Positions 56,569 through 64,000 of a stretch of DNA of 64,000 bases are shown in pieces. The position numbers were made by a program, and so were the translations under genes. Every line of letters begins with the position of its first letter. The first letter of the stretch is position 1. This DNA comes from JANQHO01 sp965218075 (GTDB taxonomy: Bacteria; Bacteroidota; Bacteroidia; Flavobacteriales; Schleiferiaceae): positions 868,001 through 932,000 of the forward strand of contig CBDCJZ010000003.1 in assembly GCA_965218075.1 (NCBI GenBank), read 5' to 3'. Under the pieces are notes generated by a model, which saw only the letters and a list, made by a program, of their open reading frames with translations, was not told the DNA's origin and ran no database searches.

Positions 56569-57369
56569 ATGCACTTCTATAGCACATTGAGTAAAATGCA
56601 ATCTTACGTAGTAAATGCTAAGGTTCATTATTTACTTGAAGCTGATAATGACTTCCTTAAATTTAATGAGTTAATAGGAAGGCAGCTTAGTCTCGAGTTT
56701 CTTCATCAAAAGTACTGTGCTTCCTGTACCAGTGAGTGCAAAGAGCTTTACCGAATGGGTTTTTGCAAGGATTGTTTTTTCACCAAACCCGAAGCAGGGG
56801 AAAGCATCATCAGGCCTGAACTGAGCAGGGCACATCAAGGAATGGAAGATCGCAGCCTGGAATTTGAAAAGGCCTATCAGTTACAGCCTCATATAGTTTA
56901 CCTTGCTAATTCCGGAGGGCTTAAAGTTGGGGTAACCCGTGAAAAACAAAAACTAACTCGCTGGGTAGATCAAGGTGCTTACCAAGCAATGGTATTTGCC
57001 AAGACCTCTAATCGTTATGAAGCAGGCTTAATAGAAGTGGACATGAAAAATTACATTGCTGACAAAACTGCATGGCAACAGATGTTGAAAAATGAAGATA
57101 CAGAAGTAAATATTTTGGCAGAAAAAAAGAAACTCAGAAAAATGTTAAGGGACGATTTACAACACTTTATTAGTAATGAGAATGAGATTACTACGCTTGA
57201 ATATCCTGTAGAGAAATATCCCATTAAAATAAAAAGTATCAATCTGGATAAAGACCTTAAGATAGATGCTGTTTTGCAGGGTATTCGTGGCCAATATCTA
57301 ATTTTAGAAGGAGGAAGAGTGCTCAATGTCCGTTCGAATACTGGTTATCGGATTAAGGTTTACTTTTAA
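56569..57369 (+). CDS. DUF2797 family protein
   Basis: The ATG at 56569 is preferred; a TTG lies two codons upstream. The ~266-aa protein has a four-Cys zinc-finger-like cluster (YCASCTSECKELYRMGFCKD then CFFTKPE, residues ~50-75), HIVYLANSGGLKVGVTREKQ, the RWVDQGAYQAMVFAKTSNRY block near 125 and GGRVLNVRSNTGYRIKVYF at the end, all DUF2797 features. The family's function is unknown; the GIY-YIG-like LANSGGLKVGVTR stretch suggests nucleic-acid binding. It is divergent from the GH3 gene and shares its upstream region. Confidence 0.85.
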   Translation: MHFYSTLSKMQSYVVNAKVHYLLEADNDFLKFNELIGRQLSLEFLHQKYCASCTSECKELYRMGFCKDCFFTKPEAGESIIRPELSRAHQGMEDRSLEFEKAYQLQPHIVYLANSGGLKVGVTREKQKLTRWVDQGAYQAMVFAKTSNRYEAGLIEVDMKNYIADKTAWQQMLKNEDTEVNILAEKKKLRKMLRDDLQHFISNENEITTLEYPVEKYPIKIKSINLDKDLKIDAVLQGIRGQYLILEGGRVLNVRSNTGYRIKVYF

Positions 57370-57785
57370 AGGAAGAAACCAATTGCAATAAGAAGAAAAG
57401 GTATTGCTAATTTGATGGACATTAATGTATGTTTGAACTAAAAAGCTTATGCAAGCTATGAAAAATACCCAAAATGTACTTCGTTATATAGTTTACTTTC
57501 TTTGTGGAAATGTAAAATATGCTAAAATAAAAGAGAAACAGCGTTATTTTATATAAGGTTTACAGCTACAAGATTGCTGTTAAATTAAGATAGATAAGCC
57601 ATTTGAGCAATTTTCTGTAGCCAGGGTTCTGCAGTTATATTTTAATAAGGTTTAGAATTTTCCTCAATAAAGCGGGTTCTAAAAATAAGCCATGCAGTAC
57701 TAATTATTAGCATTTTAAGCAATTTTTTAAGTAGGTGGGAATAATATCATTTTTGTGAGTTTTTCATTATAGTTGGCGATTTGCC
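57370..57785. other. Non-coding stretch including dispersed-repeat copy 2 (57721-57783)
   Basis: No gene is present. At 57721-57783 lies the partner of the repeat at 42590-42663; the minus strand translates as QIANYNEKLTKMILFPPT then stop, similar to the peptide of copy 1. The IS30-like remnant starts immediately beyond it. Confidence 0.5.
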
Positions 57786-57975
57786 CTATCCTTGTAATTG
57801 TCCAAAAAATTTCAATGTCAAGCGTACTTTGAACACCCTTATGCTTGCCGGGAAATAGAACTTTACGAATACATCAACAAACTCATAAGGCAATATATAC
57901 CCAAGTCATTTTGAAAATTGATGTTATCACTCCAGAGCAATTGCTCAAATAGCTAACAAAACAAAAAACAGGCCA
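57786..57975 (+). mobile_element. IS30-family transposase C-terminal remnant
   Basis: The plus strand reads YFEHPYACREIELYEYINKL followed by IRQYIPKSF, then a frameshift to KIDVITPEQLLK. This follows the C-terminal DDE-domain block of IS30 transposases (F-A-x-P-Y-S-S-W-E-R-G-x-N-E-N-x-N-G-L-I-R-Q-Y-x-P-K, then the I-T-x-E-x-L stretch). The catalytic Glu of N-E-N is replaced in the readable frame. Only about 60 codons remain. Confidence 0.6.
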
Positions 57976-58126
57976 ATTGAAAACGATGACTAATTATCTT
58001 TATCTCTGAACTCATACTTAAAGGTTGAATCTAGCATGTTTACTCATCATTTTATTGTAGGAAGATTAATCGTCTTTACCTTATTTTTGTTGTTCTTTCA
58101 AGTTTAGTCTTGTAATTTGATATAAC

Positions 58127-59269
58127 ATGAGATTTCGATTAACAGAGCAGCATTTGATGATTCAGAAAGCAGCTCGTGATTTTGCGCAGAAAGAGCTATT
58201 GCCTGAAGTAATTGAGCGAGATGAAAAGCAGCAATTTCCGAAAGAACAAGTTAGGATGATGGGTGAGATGGGCTTTATGGGAATGATGGTTGATCCTAAA
58301 TACGGTGGTAATGGCCTTGATACAGTTTCTTATGTATTGGCTATGAAAGAAATTTCTAAGATTGATGCATCGGCTTCTGTTATAATGTCTGTAAATAACA
58401 GCTTGGTGTGTTGGGGTCTTGAAAAATTTGGAACTGAGGAACAAAAGCAAAAGTATTTAGTGCCTCTTGCCAAAGGAGAAATTATAGGAGCTTTTTGCCT
58501 TTCCGAGCCTGAAGCGGGATCCGATGCGACCTCGCAAAAAACTACAGCTATAGATAAAGGGGATTATTACCTTCTAAATGGAAATAAAAATTGGATTACT
58601 AACGGCAATTCAGCTTCTGTTTACTTAGTTATGGCTCAAACGGACGCAGAAAAAAGCCATCGAGGTATCAACTGCCTGATTGTGGAAAAGGGAATGGAAG
58701 GTTTTACTGTTGGAAAGAAGGAAAACAAATTAGGTATCCGCGGTTCAGACACTCACTCTTTGATGTTTCAAGATGTAAAAGTGCCTAAAGAAAACAGAAT
58801 AGGAGAAAATGGCTTTGGGTTTAAGTTTGCTATGAGGGTGCTGGATGGTGGCCGCATTGGAATTGCTGCTCAGGCTTTGGGCATTGCTTCAGGAGCTTAT
58901 GAATTTGCCTTAAAGTATGCCAAAGAACGTAGGACTTTTGGGAAAGAAATTGGCAAACATCAAATTATTGGATTTAAATTGGCTGATATGGTTACCGAAA
59001 TCGAAGCTGCACAATTAATGTGCTTAAGAGCAGCTTGGTTAAAAGACCAAGAATTACCTTTTGATAAAGAAAGTGCTCAAGCTAAACTCTATGCCTCTAC
59101 TGTGGCTATGAAAACTACTGTTGAAGCAGTACAGATACACGGGGGTTATGGCTATGTAAAAGAATACCACGTTGAGCGATTAATGCGCGACGCCAAGATC
59201 ACTCAGATTTATGAAGGAACCTCTGAGATTCAGAAAATTGTGATCAGTAGAGCAGTGCTAGCAGATTAA
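58127..59269 (+). CDS. Acyl-CoA dehydrogenase (short-chain, butyryl-CoA dehydrogenase-like)
   Basis: The 380-aa protein is a complete acyl-CoA dehydrogenase: N-terminal helical domain (EQHLMIQKAARDFAQKELLP), FAD-binding GAFCLSEPEAGSDATSQKT near 125, NWITNGNSASVYLVMAQTD, RRTFGKEIGKHQIIGFKLAD, IHGGYGYVKEYHVERLMRDA, and the catalytic Glu near residue 363 in ITQIYEGTSEIQKIVISR. It oxidises acyl-CoA to enoyl-CoA and passes electrons to an electron-transfer flavoprotein. The Glu position and 380-aa length favour short-chain substrates. It is monocistronic. Confidence 0.94.
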   Translation: MRFRLTEQHLMIQKAARDFAQKELLPEVIERDEKQQFPKEQVRMMGEMGFMGMMVDPKYGGNGLDTVSYVLAMKEISKIDASASVIMSVNNSLVCWGLEKFGTEEQKQKYLVPLAKGEIIGAFCLSEPEAGSDATSQKTTAIDKGDYYLLNGNKNWITNGNSASVYLVMAQTDAEKSHRGINCLIVEKGMEGFTVGKKENKLGIRGSDTHSLMFQDVKVPKENRIGENGFGFKFAMRVLDGGRIGIAAQALGIASGAYEFALKYAKERRTFGKEIGKHQIIGFKLADMVTEIEAAQLMCLRAAWLKDQELPFDKESAQAKLYASTVAMKTTVEAVQIHGGYGYVKEYHVERLMRDAKITQIYEGTSEIQKIVISRAVLAD

Positions 59270-59813
59270 AAAAACTATTCTAGAGTCTAATATTATAAAA
59301 TGCGGATAAACCAACGATATTTTTCAAGACTCTAAGTAACTTTAGGTTAGTATGTTTTAGAAATATAAGAGGAGATGAAAAACCCCATTTAAGTTACCTT
59401 TAATTTAATTACTATGGTAACTTGATCATAAATAGCCATTTAAGTGAACATAAATAACATTGTCAAGGTGAATTAAAACCCCAAATACTACTATTAATAC
59501 AGCATGGAGATTGAAAAAACCTAGATAGCTACCCTAAAAAGATGGCTGAATCCTCTTAATGGTTTGGATATCTCGCCAATCAGTCCAGCCTGCTACGGTT
59601 TTGTTACCAAATCTAATAAGAGGGGAGATTATCGAAGCGTGATACAGAAGGAAATAGGGCAATGAGAACATTCACAAGGGTTCTCTTAATCTGACGGGAA
59701 AATTTATCATTGATTATTCTAGCATTCAAAAGAAAGGCAGGAAGATATGCTCTTAAGATTATCCAGAGACTTCAATGAAAGATAGAATGTTAATAATTTT
59801 GAAATCCAAATAA
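59270..59813. other. Non-coding stretch upstream of clpC
   Basis: About 540 bases with stops in all frames; no protein family, RNA gene or repeat recognised. Probably another erased gene. Confidence 0.35.
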
Positions 59814-59821
59814 TATATTTG
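59814..59821 (+). promoter_or_regulatory. Putative -7 promoter element ahead of clpC
   Basis: TATATTTG fits the TAnnTTTG consensus and shares the longer context TAATATATTTGTGG with the element upstream of the porin gene at 20.27 kb. It would give a leader of about 95 bases. No convincing -33 element at standard spacing. Confidence 0.35.
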
Positions 59822-59922
59822 TGGATACTTAGTGAGGCCTTTGACTTTAATTTACAGTTAATATTTGGTATAATATTAGTAACTTGTATTTTCATTGTTT
59901 AAAATCATTTTATCGATACGTC

Positions 59923-62436
59923 ATGGACGAAAATTTTTCACCTCTCGTAAAAGATGTAATCAGCTATAGCAAAGAAGAAGCTTTGCGCATAGGGCATGAT
60001 TATATAGGAACAGAACATTTAACCCTTGGATTAATCTGTGCAGGAGAAGGTAGTGCCATAGAGATTCTAGAGGGCTTAGGTGTTGATATTAATGCTTTTC
60101 GAAGAAAAATTGAAGCTATGAGTGTTCCTAGTATTATCCGGCAAGTTGTTAAGAGGAATTTATCTCTCAACCGTCAGGCCGAAAAAGCGTTAAAAACTAG
60201 CTTTTTAGAAGCCAAACTTTTTCAAAGTAGTGTAATCCGAACTTCCCACCTTTTGTTGTCTATACTGCGTAATGATGATGACCCTATTTCTCGTATTCTC
60301 AACCAATATGATATTGATTACGATACTGTAAAAGAGGAATACAAAGTTCACTATTCTGATGAGCTAGAAGACGAGCTTCGTGGTGAGATGCCCTTTAGTG
60401 AAGATGATGATGATGAACAGAACTTTCGTTACAGTGGTGGCTTCAAGGGCAGTAAAGTTGAGATCAAAACCAAAACCCCTGTATTGGACAATTTTGGCAG
60501 GGATTTTACTAAACTAGCTCAAGAAAATAAGTTAGACCCGGTAATAGGTCGTGAAAAAGAAATTGAACGAGTATCGCAAATTCTTTCACGCAGAAAGAAA
60601 AACAATCCTTTGCTTATAGGTGAACCGGGCGTGGGTAAATCTGCTATAGCAGAAGGCTTGGCCTTATGCATTGTAAGGCGTAAAGCTTCTCGAATACTTT
60701 TTGATAAGCGGATAGTCACTTTAGATTTAGCTTCACTAGTAGCTGGAACTAAATACCGTGGCCAGTTTGAAGAACGCATAAAAGCACTGATGAGTGAGTT
60801 GGAGAAAAATGACAATATCATTCTCTTTATAGATGAGCTACACACTATAGTAGGTGCAGGAGGAGCTACTGGCTCACTGGATGCCAGTAATATGTTTAAA
60901 CCGGCTTTAGCAAGTGGAGAGATTCAATGTATAGGAGCCACTACCCTCGATGAGTATCGTCAATATATTGAAAAAGATGGTGCGTTGGAAAGACGCTTCC
61001 AAAAAATAATGGTAAACCCTACAACTCCCCAGGAAACTATTCAGATTCTGAATAACATCAAAGATAGTTATGAAGAGCACCATAATGTAAACTATACAGA
61101 AAATGCTATTAAAGCTTGTGTAACTCTCACATCTCGTTACGTAACAGACCGTCACTTACCAGATAAGGCTATTGATGCCTTAGATGAAGCAGGTTCCCGC
61201 GTTCACATTACCAATGTTAACGTTCCTCAGGGAGTAATTGAATTGGAGAAAAAACTGGACGAAATTAGAAGGCAAAAAATGCAAGTAGTTAGGAGGCAAC
61301 GCTATGAAGAAGCAGCTAACCTTCGCGATGACGAAAAAAGAATTGAAAGCCAATTGCGGGAAGCACGAGCTACTTGGGAAGAAGAGGTGAGGAAAACTCG
61401 TGAAATCGTAGACGAGTCTGATGTAGCAAAAGTAGTGGCTATGATAACAGGTATTCCGGTACAAAGAGTTACCCAACACGAGAGTAAACGTTTGGGAAAC
61501 ATGACAGAACAAATCAAATCTAGAATTATTGGTCAAGACGAAGCAGTAAATAAAATTGTAAAGGCTATTCAACGTAGCCGCGTTGGCTTAAAAGATCCTG
61601 ACAAGCCTATTGGTTCCTTTATTTTTTTAGGTTCTACAGGAGTCGGTAAAACACAGTTGGGTAAAGAGTTAGCCCATTCTTTATTTGACAGCCATGATAA
61701 TCTGATTAGGATTGACATGAGTGAATATATGGAAAAATTTGCTGTATCTCGTCTTGCGGGAGCACCTCCCGGATATGTAGGCTATGAAGAAGGAGGTCAG
61801 CTTACTGAAAAAGTGCGTAGAAAACCTTATTCTGTAATACTATTAGACGAGATTGAAAAAGCACACCCGGACGTATTTAACCTCTTGCTACAGGCTTTTG
61901 ACGATGGGTATATGACAGATAGCTTGGGTCGTAAAATAGATTTTAAGAATACCATTATCATCATGACATCTAACATAGGAGCATCCCAGTTGAAAGACTT
62001 TGGAATTGGTGTTGGTTTTGAAACAGCAGCACGTGAAAAAGGCAAGCAAGGTCTTATTAAAGGAGTAATAAAGTCTGCTTTAAAACGTGCCTTTGCACCT
62101 GAATTTCTCAACCGAATTGATGATATAATACTTTTCAATAACTTAAGTAAAAAGGATATATTTAAGATTATTGATATTGAGCTAATCAAACTTTATAAGC
62201 GCATTGAAGAGCTGGGTTATAAAGTTCAAATGACTATAGCAGCTAAAGAATATATTGCTGATAAAGGGTTTGATGAAAAGTTCGGGGCTCGTCCATTAGC
62301 CAGAGCCATTCAGAAATATATAGAAAATCCCTTAGCCGAGCAGATCATTAATTCTAAAATTAAAGAAGGAAATGAAATAATTATTGATTTGACCGATGAA
62401 AAGAAAATAATGATTAGCGATAATCAACTGAGTTAA
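59923..62436 (+). CDS. clpC: ATP-dependent Clp protease ATP-binding subunit ClpC
   Basis: The start at 59923 (MDENFSPLVKDVISYSKEEA) is the family N-terminus; the frame could extend 13 codons upstream from a TTG. The 837-aa protein has the double N domain (~1-140), D1 AAA+ with GEPGVGKSAIAEG near 232, a UVR-type linker (EEAANLRDDEKRIESQL near 465), and D2 with GSTGVGKTQLGKEL near 569 and a ClpP-binding loop (ASQLKDFGIGVGFETAA) near 690. The hexamer unfolds proteins for ClpP. It is monocistronic. ClpC rather than ClpA/B is indicated by the UVR motif and the short middle domain. Confidence 0.96.
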   Translation: MDENFSPLVKDVISYSKEEALRIGHDYIGTEHLTLGLICAGEGSAIEILEGLGVDINAFRRKIEAMSVPSIIRQVVKRNLSLNRQAEKALKTSFLEAKLFQSSVIRTSHLLLSILRNDDDPISRILNQYDIDYDTVKEEYKVHYSDELEDELRGEMPFSEDDDDEQNFRYSGGFKGSKVEIKTKTPVLDNFGRDFTKLAQENKLDPVIGREKEIERVSQILSRRKKNNPLLIGEPGVGKSAIAEGLALCIVRRKASRILFDKRIVTLDLASLVAGTKYRGQFEERIKALMSELEKNDNIILFIDELHTIVGAGGATGSLDASNMFKPALASGEIQCIGATTLDEYRQYIEKDGALERRFQKIMVNPTTPQETIQILNNIKDSYEEHHNVNYTENAIKACVTLTSRYVTDRHLPDKAIDALDEAGSRVHITNVNVPQGVIELEKKLDEIRRQKMQVVRRQRYEEAANLRDDEKRIESQLREARATWEEEVRKTREIVDESDVAKVVAMITGIPVQRVTQHESKRLGNMTEQIKSRIIGQDEAVNKIVKAIQRSRVGLKDPDKPIGSFIFLGSTGVGKTQLGKELAHSLFDSHDNLIRIDMSEYMEKFAVSRLAGAPPGYVGYEEGGQLTEKVRRKPYSVILLDEIEKAHPDVFNLLLQAFDDGYMTDSLGRKIDFKNTIIIMTSNIGASQLKDFGIGVGFETAAREKGKQGLIKGVIKSALKRAFAPEFLNRIDDIILFNNLSKKDIFKIIDIELIKLYKRIEELGYKVQMTIAAKEYIADKGFDEKFGARPLARAIQKYIENPLAEQIINSKIKEGNEIIIDLTDEKKIMISDNQLS

Positions 62437-62870
62437 AGCAATAATAAATTAGTAGTCATGACTAGCTTAAGGAGTTGTTTCTAAAGTTTTTCAACAAAGA
62501 TGTGTAACATTGTTATGGCTACTGTACCGAAAACTGGTTTCTTTCAAACCCCGTAACACGTGCTTAAATCTGCGTTCATAACAGTCGTTAAAACTTCACA
62601 AAAAAGTAAAATTTGTCTAAATTTACATTTTAAAAAGTACGTCAGTACGTCTATTTTATGTGTCTATTTTTCATTGAATCACAACTAGTTACTAGAAATA
62701 TTATCTTTCTAAACTAATCATGGCCCCAAGAGAAAGTGATTTTCAGTTTAACCGCTATCGTCTTATGTACTAAGGGACTTTCTTTATTGTAAAATCCTAT
62801 CCGTGGCCAGTGAATGATATCTTTACATCTAGTTTCGTTTTAACATGTAGTTTTAAAGTTTAGCTTGAAA
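62437..62870. other. Non-coding stretch including dispersed-repeat copy 2 (62457-62495)
   Basis: No gene recognised. The repeat ATGACTAGCTTAAGG ... CTAAAGTTTTTCAAC at 62458-62495 matches 46855-46895 after hemH. A direct repeat of the octamer GTACGTCA/GTACGTCT lies near 62638. The remainder is AT-rich. Confidence 0.45.
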
Positions 62871-62905
62871 CAGGGAGGTGTTGGTCGCCTCTCTTTTTCT
62901 ATTTT
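62871..62905 (+). terminator. Candidate terminator hairpin before the YkuK-like gene
   Basis: GGGAGGTG and CGCCTCTC pair (8 bp, two G-T wobbles) around a TTGGT loop and are followed by TTTTTCTATTTT. It is 435 bases after clpC and only 50 before the next gene, so it may be a terminator of clpC read-through or a leader attenuator of the downstream gene. Confidence 0.55.
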
Positions 62906-62955
62906 AGATCGCTGGTAGATCATATAAAAATGTCCTAAATAAATATTAGAAACTT

Positions 62956-63417
62956 ATGAAGTTAACTACTAATACCGTTTTTAGAGATCACACTGGTAAG
63001 GAAGTAACTGATGAAAAAATTTACGTAAAAAACTGGCTTAAAAACCATCCCAGCTGTCAGATTTTCGTAGGTTGTGATTCAAAAGTAAGAAGTAAAAAAA
63101 CTACATACTCTACTGTAATATGTATGTGGGATGTTGGCAAGGGAGTAAGGGAGATATACAAGAACGAGATAGTTCAATCCCCTTTAGACAGTTATACCAG
63201 ACTTTGGAGCGAAGTAACCCGTGCTGTTAACACTGCTTATGAGTTAAGGAATTTAGGAAAAATTACCGTTCATGTGGACATTAACAGTAACTCTAAATAT
63301 CGCTCTTACCAACTTTATGATACTAGCATAGGTCTCATAATATCAATGGGCTTTAAAGGAGCAGGAAAGCCTTTCTCCTGGGCAGCCAGTTGTGGCGCTC
63401 ATCGTCATTGTCAGTAA
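62956..63417 (+). CDS. Ribonuclease H-like YkuK family protein
   Basis: The 153-aa protein contains CQIFVGCDSKVRSKKTTYST near residue 35 and VICMWDVGKGVREIYKNEIV, then KITVHVDINSNSKYRSYQLY and GFKGAGKPFSWAASCGAHRH near the end. This is the YkuK (DUF458) pattern: an RNase H-like fold with conserved acidic residues (D in GCDSK, D in HVDIN). The biochemical role is not established. The length and complete C-terminal A-A-S-x-x-A motif suggest it is intact. A hairpin 50 bases upstream may terminate or attenuate transcription into it. Confidence 0.8.
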   Translation: MKLTTNTVFRDHTGKEVTDEKIYVKNWLKNHPSCQIFVGCDSKVRSKKTTYSTVICMWDVGKGVREIYKNEIVQSPLDSYTRLWSEVTRAVNTAYELRNLGKITVHVDINSNSKYRSYQLYDTSIGLIISMGFKGAGKPFSWAASCGAHRHCQ

Positions 63418-63576
63418 TGGTTTTGTTTAACTTTTTGATTATCAGTTAAGATGAGAGCAAAACATAATAGCCACTAAGTTTACAAAAGGAAAAGACTGAT
63501 TTTACGGGTCTATTTCTCGATAAATAAAAAATATTCTCACATCAGTCAACAGACCTGCTAAAAAAGTAATGCCTAA

Positions 63577-64000
63577 TTAATATTTGAGCATATCAGATAC
63601 TATATCACTTACCTTTTCCCCATTTGGAATCATAGTCTCTTCGAGGATGCTATTAAGAGGAATAGCCGGCATATTTTCTGAGCCAATCGTTATTATAGGA
63701 GCATCTAGGAAAGCAAAACACTTTTGTTGTATTCTGGCAGCAAGAGATTGAGCAAAAGTATTGTCTACCGGTTCTTCTGTTACTGTCAAGCACTTCCCGT
63801 GTTTCTTTACTCTTTCCACTATCAATTGCTCATCTAAAGGATATAAGCTTCTGAGGTCAACTACTTCTATCTGACCCTTCAATTTCTTCCAAGCTGCCTT
63901 AGCCCAGTAAACTCCCATGCCATAGGTAATTACACATACACTCTCGCCTTTTTCTATTCTGCCAGGCTCCGCTTTATAAGCTATTCTACCTTTTCCAAAT
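63577..64000 (-). CDS. 2-oxoacid dehydrogenase E1, beta-region C-terminus (partial)
   Basis: The minus-strand frame is open from the window edge to the stop at 63577. It encodes the transketolase C-terminal domain of an E1-beta: KGESVCVITYGMGVYWAKAA, IEVVDLRSLYPLDEQLIVER, KHGKCLTVTEEPVDNTFAQS, then LDAPIITIGSENMPAIPLNS and a short tail ending in M-L-K-Y. The IPLNSILE ending resembles the fused alpha/beta E1 protein of flavobacteria more than stand-alone PdhB, but the 5' part is outside the window. It would decarboxylate pyruvate or a branched-chain 2-oxoacid. Confidence 0.85.
   Translation of the reverse strand, partial: FGKGRIAYKAEPGRIEKGESVCVITYGMGVYWAKAAWKKLKGQIEVVDLRSLYPLDEQLIVERVKKHGKCLTVTEEPVDNTFAQSLAARIQQKCFAFLDAPIITIGSENMPAIPLNSILEETMIPNGEKVSDIVSDMLKY

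Noticed and set aside
1..64000. tRNA and rRNA genes
   Set aside because: I scanned the gaps for T-loop-like GTTCGA motifs and cloverleaf patterns and saw none; without a search tool a divergent tRNA cannot be excluded.

Overview
The window comes from a Bacteroidota chromosome, most likely a member of the Flavobacteriia/Flavobacteriales. Evidence for this is a type IX secretion C-terminal sorting domain on a fibronectin-III/beta-helix surface protein, a DnaJ with a two-motif zinc finger, a RibB with a degenerate GTP-cyclohydrolase-like tail, outer-membrane porin families typical of the phylum, and gene neighbourhoods usual in flavobacteria (dnaB with an 'asparagine synthetase B-like' protein; ftsK-lolA-lptG; rimO-ftsY; rplU-rpmA; GH3 with DUF2797). 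The DNA is AT-rich. No rRNA, tRNA, CRISPR array or intact insertion sequence was seen.

Layout. 1-1.1 kb: 5' part of a T9SS-type surface protein (minus strand, cut by the window edge). 1.5-6.2 kb: a putative porin, then dnaB and its overlapping neighbour. 6.2-7.8 kb: decayed DNA. 7.8-15.8 kb: a tight plus-strand block ftsK-lolA-lptG-GT4-GT2-ribB (replication/segregation, envelope lipid and lipoprotein transport, glycan synthesis, riboflavin). 15.9-17.6 kb: grpE-dnaJ. 17.7-18.9 kb: two convergent pseudogenes (ABC ATPase, ndk). 19.2-27.8 kb, all minus strand: a porin, an SDR, pyruvate dehydrogenase E2 and E1-alpha, a methyltransferase, rimO and ftsY. 28-32.8 kb: an outer-membrane-protein pseudogene, an M61 peptidase and a methyltransferase pseudogene. 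33-36.8 kb: lysS, serS, rpmA, rplU. 37.4-42.5 kb: a very large T9SS protein gene with nine FN3-like repeats, interrupted by a stop codon. 42.6-46.8 kb: a broken heme locus (hsdS remnant, hemC fragment, hemA, AraC pseudogene, hemH). 47-51 kb: a graveyard of glycosyltransferase and transposase remnants. 51.2-63.4 kb: leuS, a conserved unknown, GH3, DUF2797, acyl-CoA dehydrogenase, clpC and a YkuK-type RNase H-like protein. 63.6 kb-end: the C-terminus of a 2-oxoacid dehydrogenase E1-beta region.

The dominant theme is ongoing gene decay. Intact housekeeping genes (translation, chaperones, replication, envelope assembly, central metabolism) alternate with at least a dozen recognisable corpses carrying frameshifts, stop codons or truncations: a DNA methyltransferase, a YCII-like protein, an ABC ATPase, ndk, an outer-membrane barrel, a SAM methyltransferase, HsdS, hemC, an AraC regulator, a small basic protein, GT2 and GT87 glycosyltransferases and two transposases. 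Restriction-modification and IS remnants lie at several of the breaks. This suggests an organism in an active phase of genome reduction, possibly host-associated (inference). The most unusual structures are the inverted pair of T9SS surface-protein genes 36 kb apart, one with a lost start codon and an internal stop, and the recently shuffled FN3 repeat array inside that gene.
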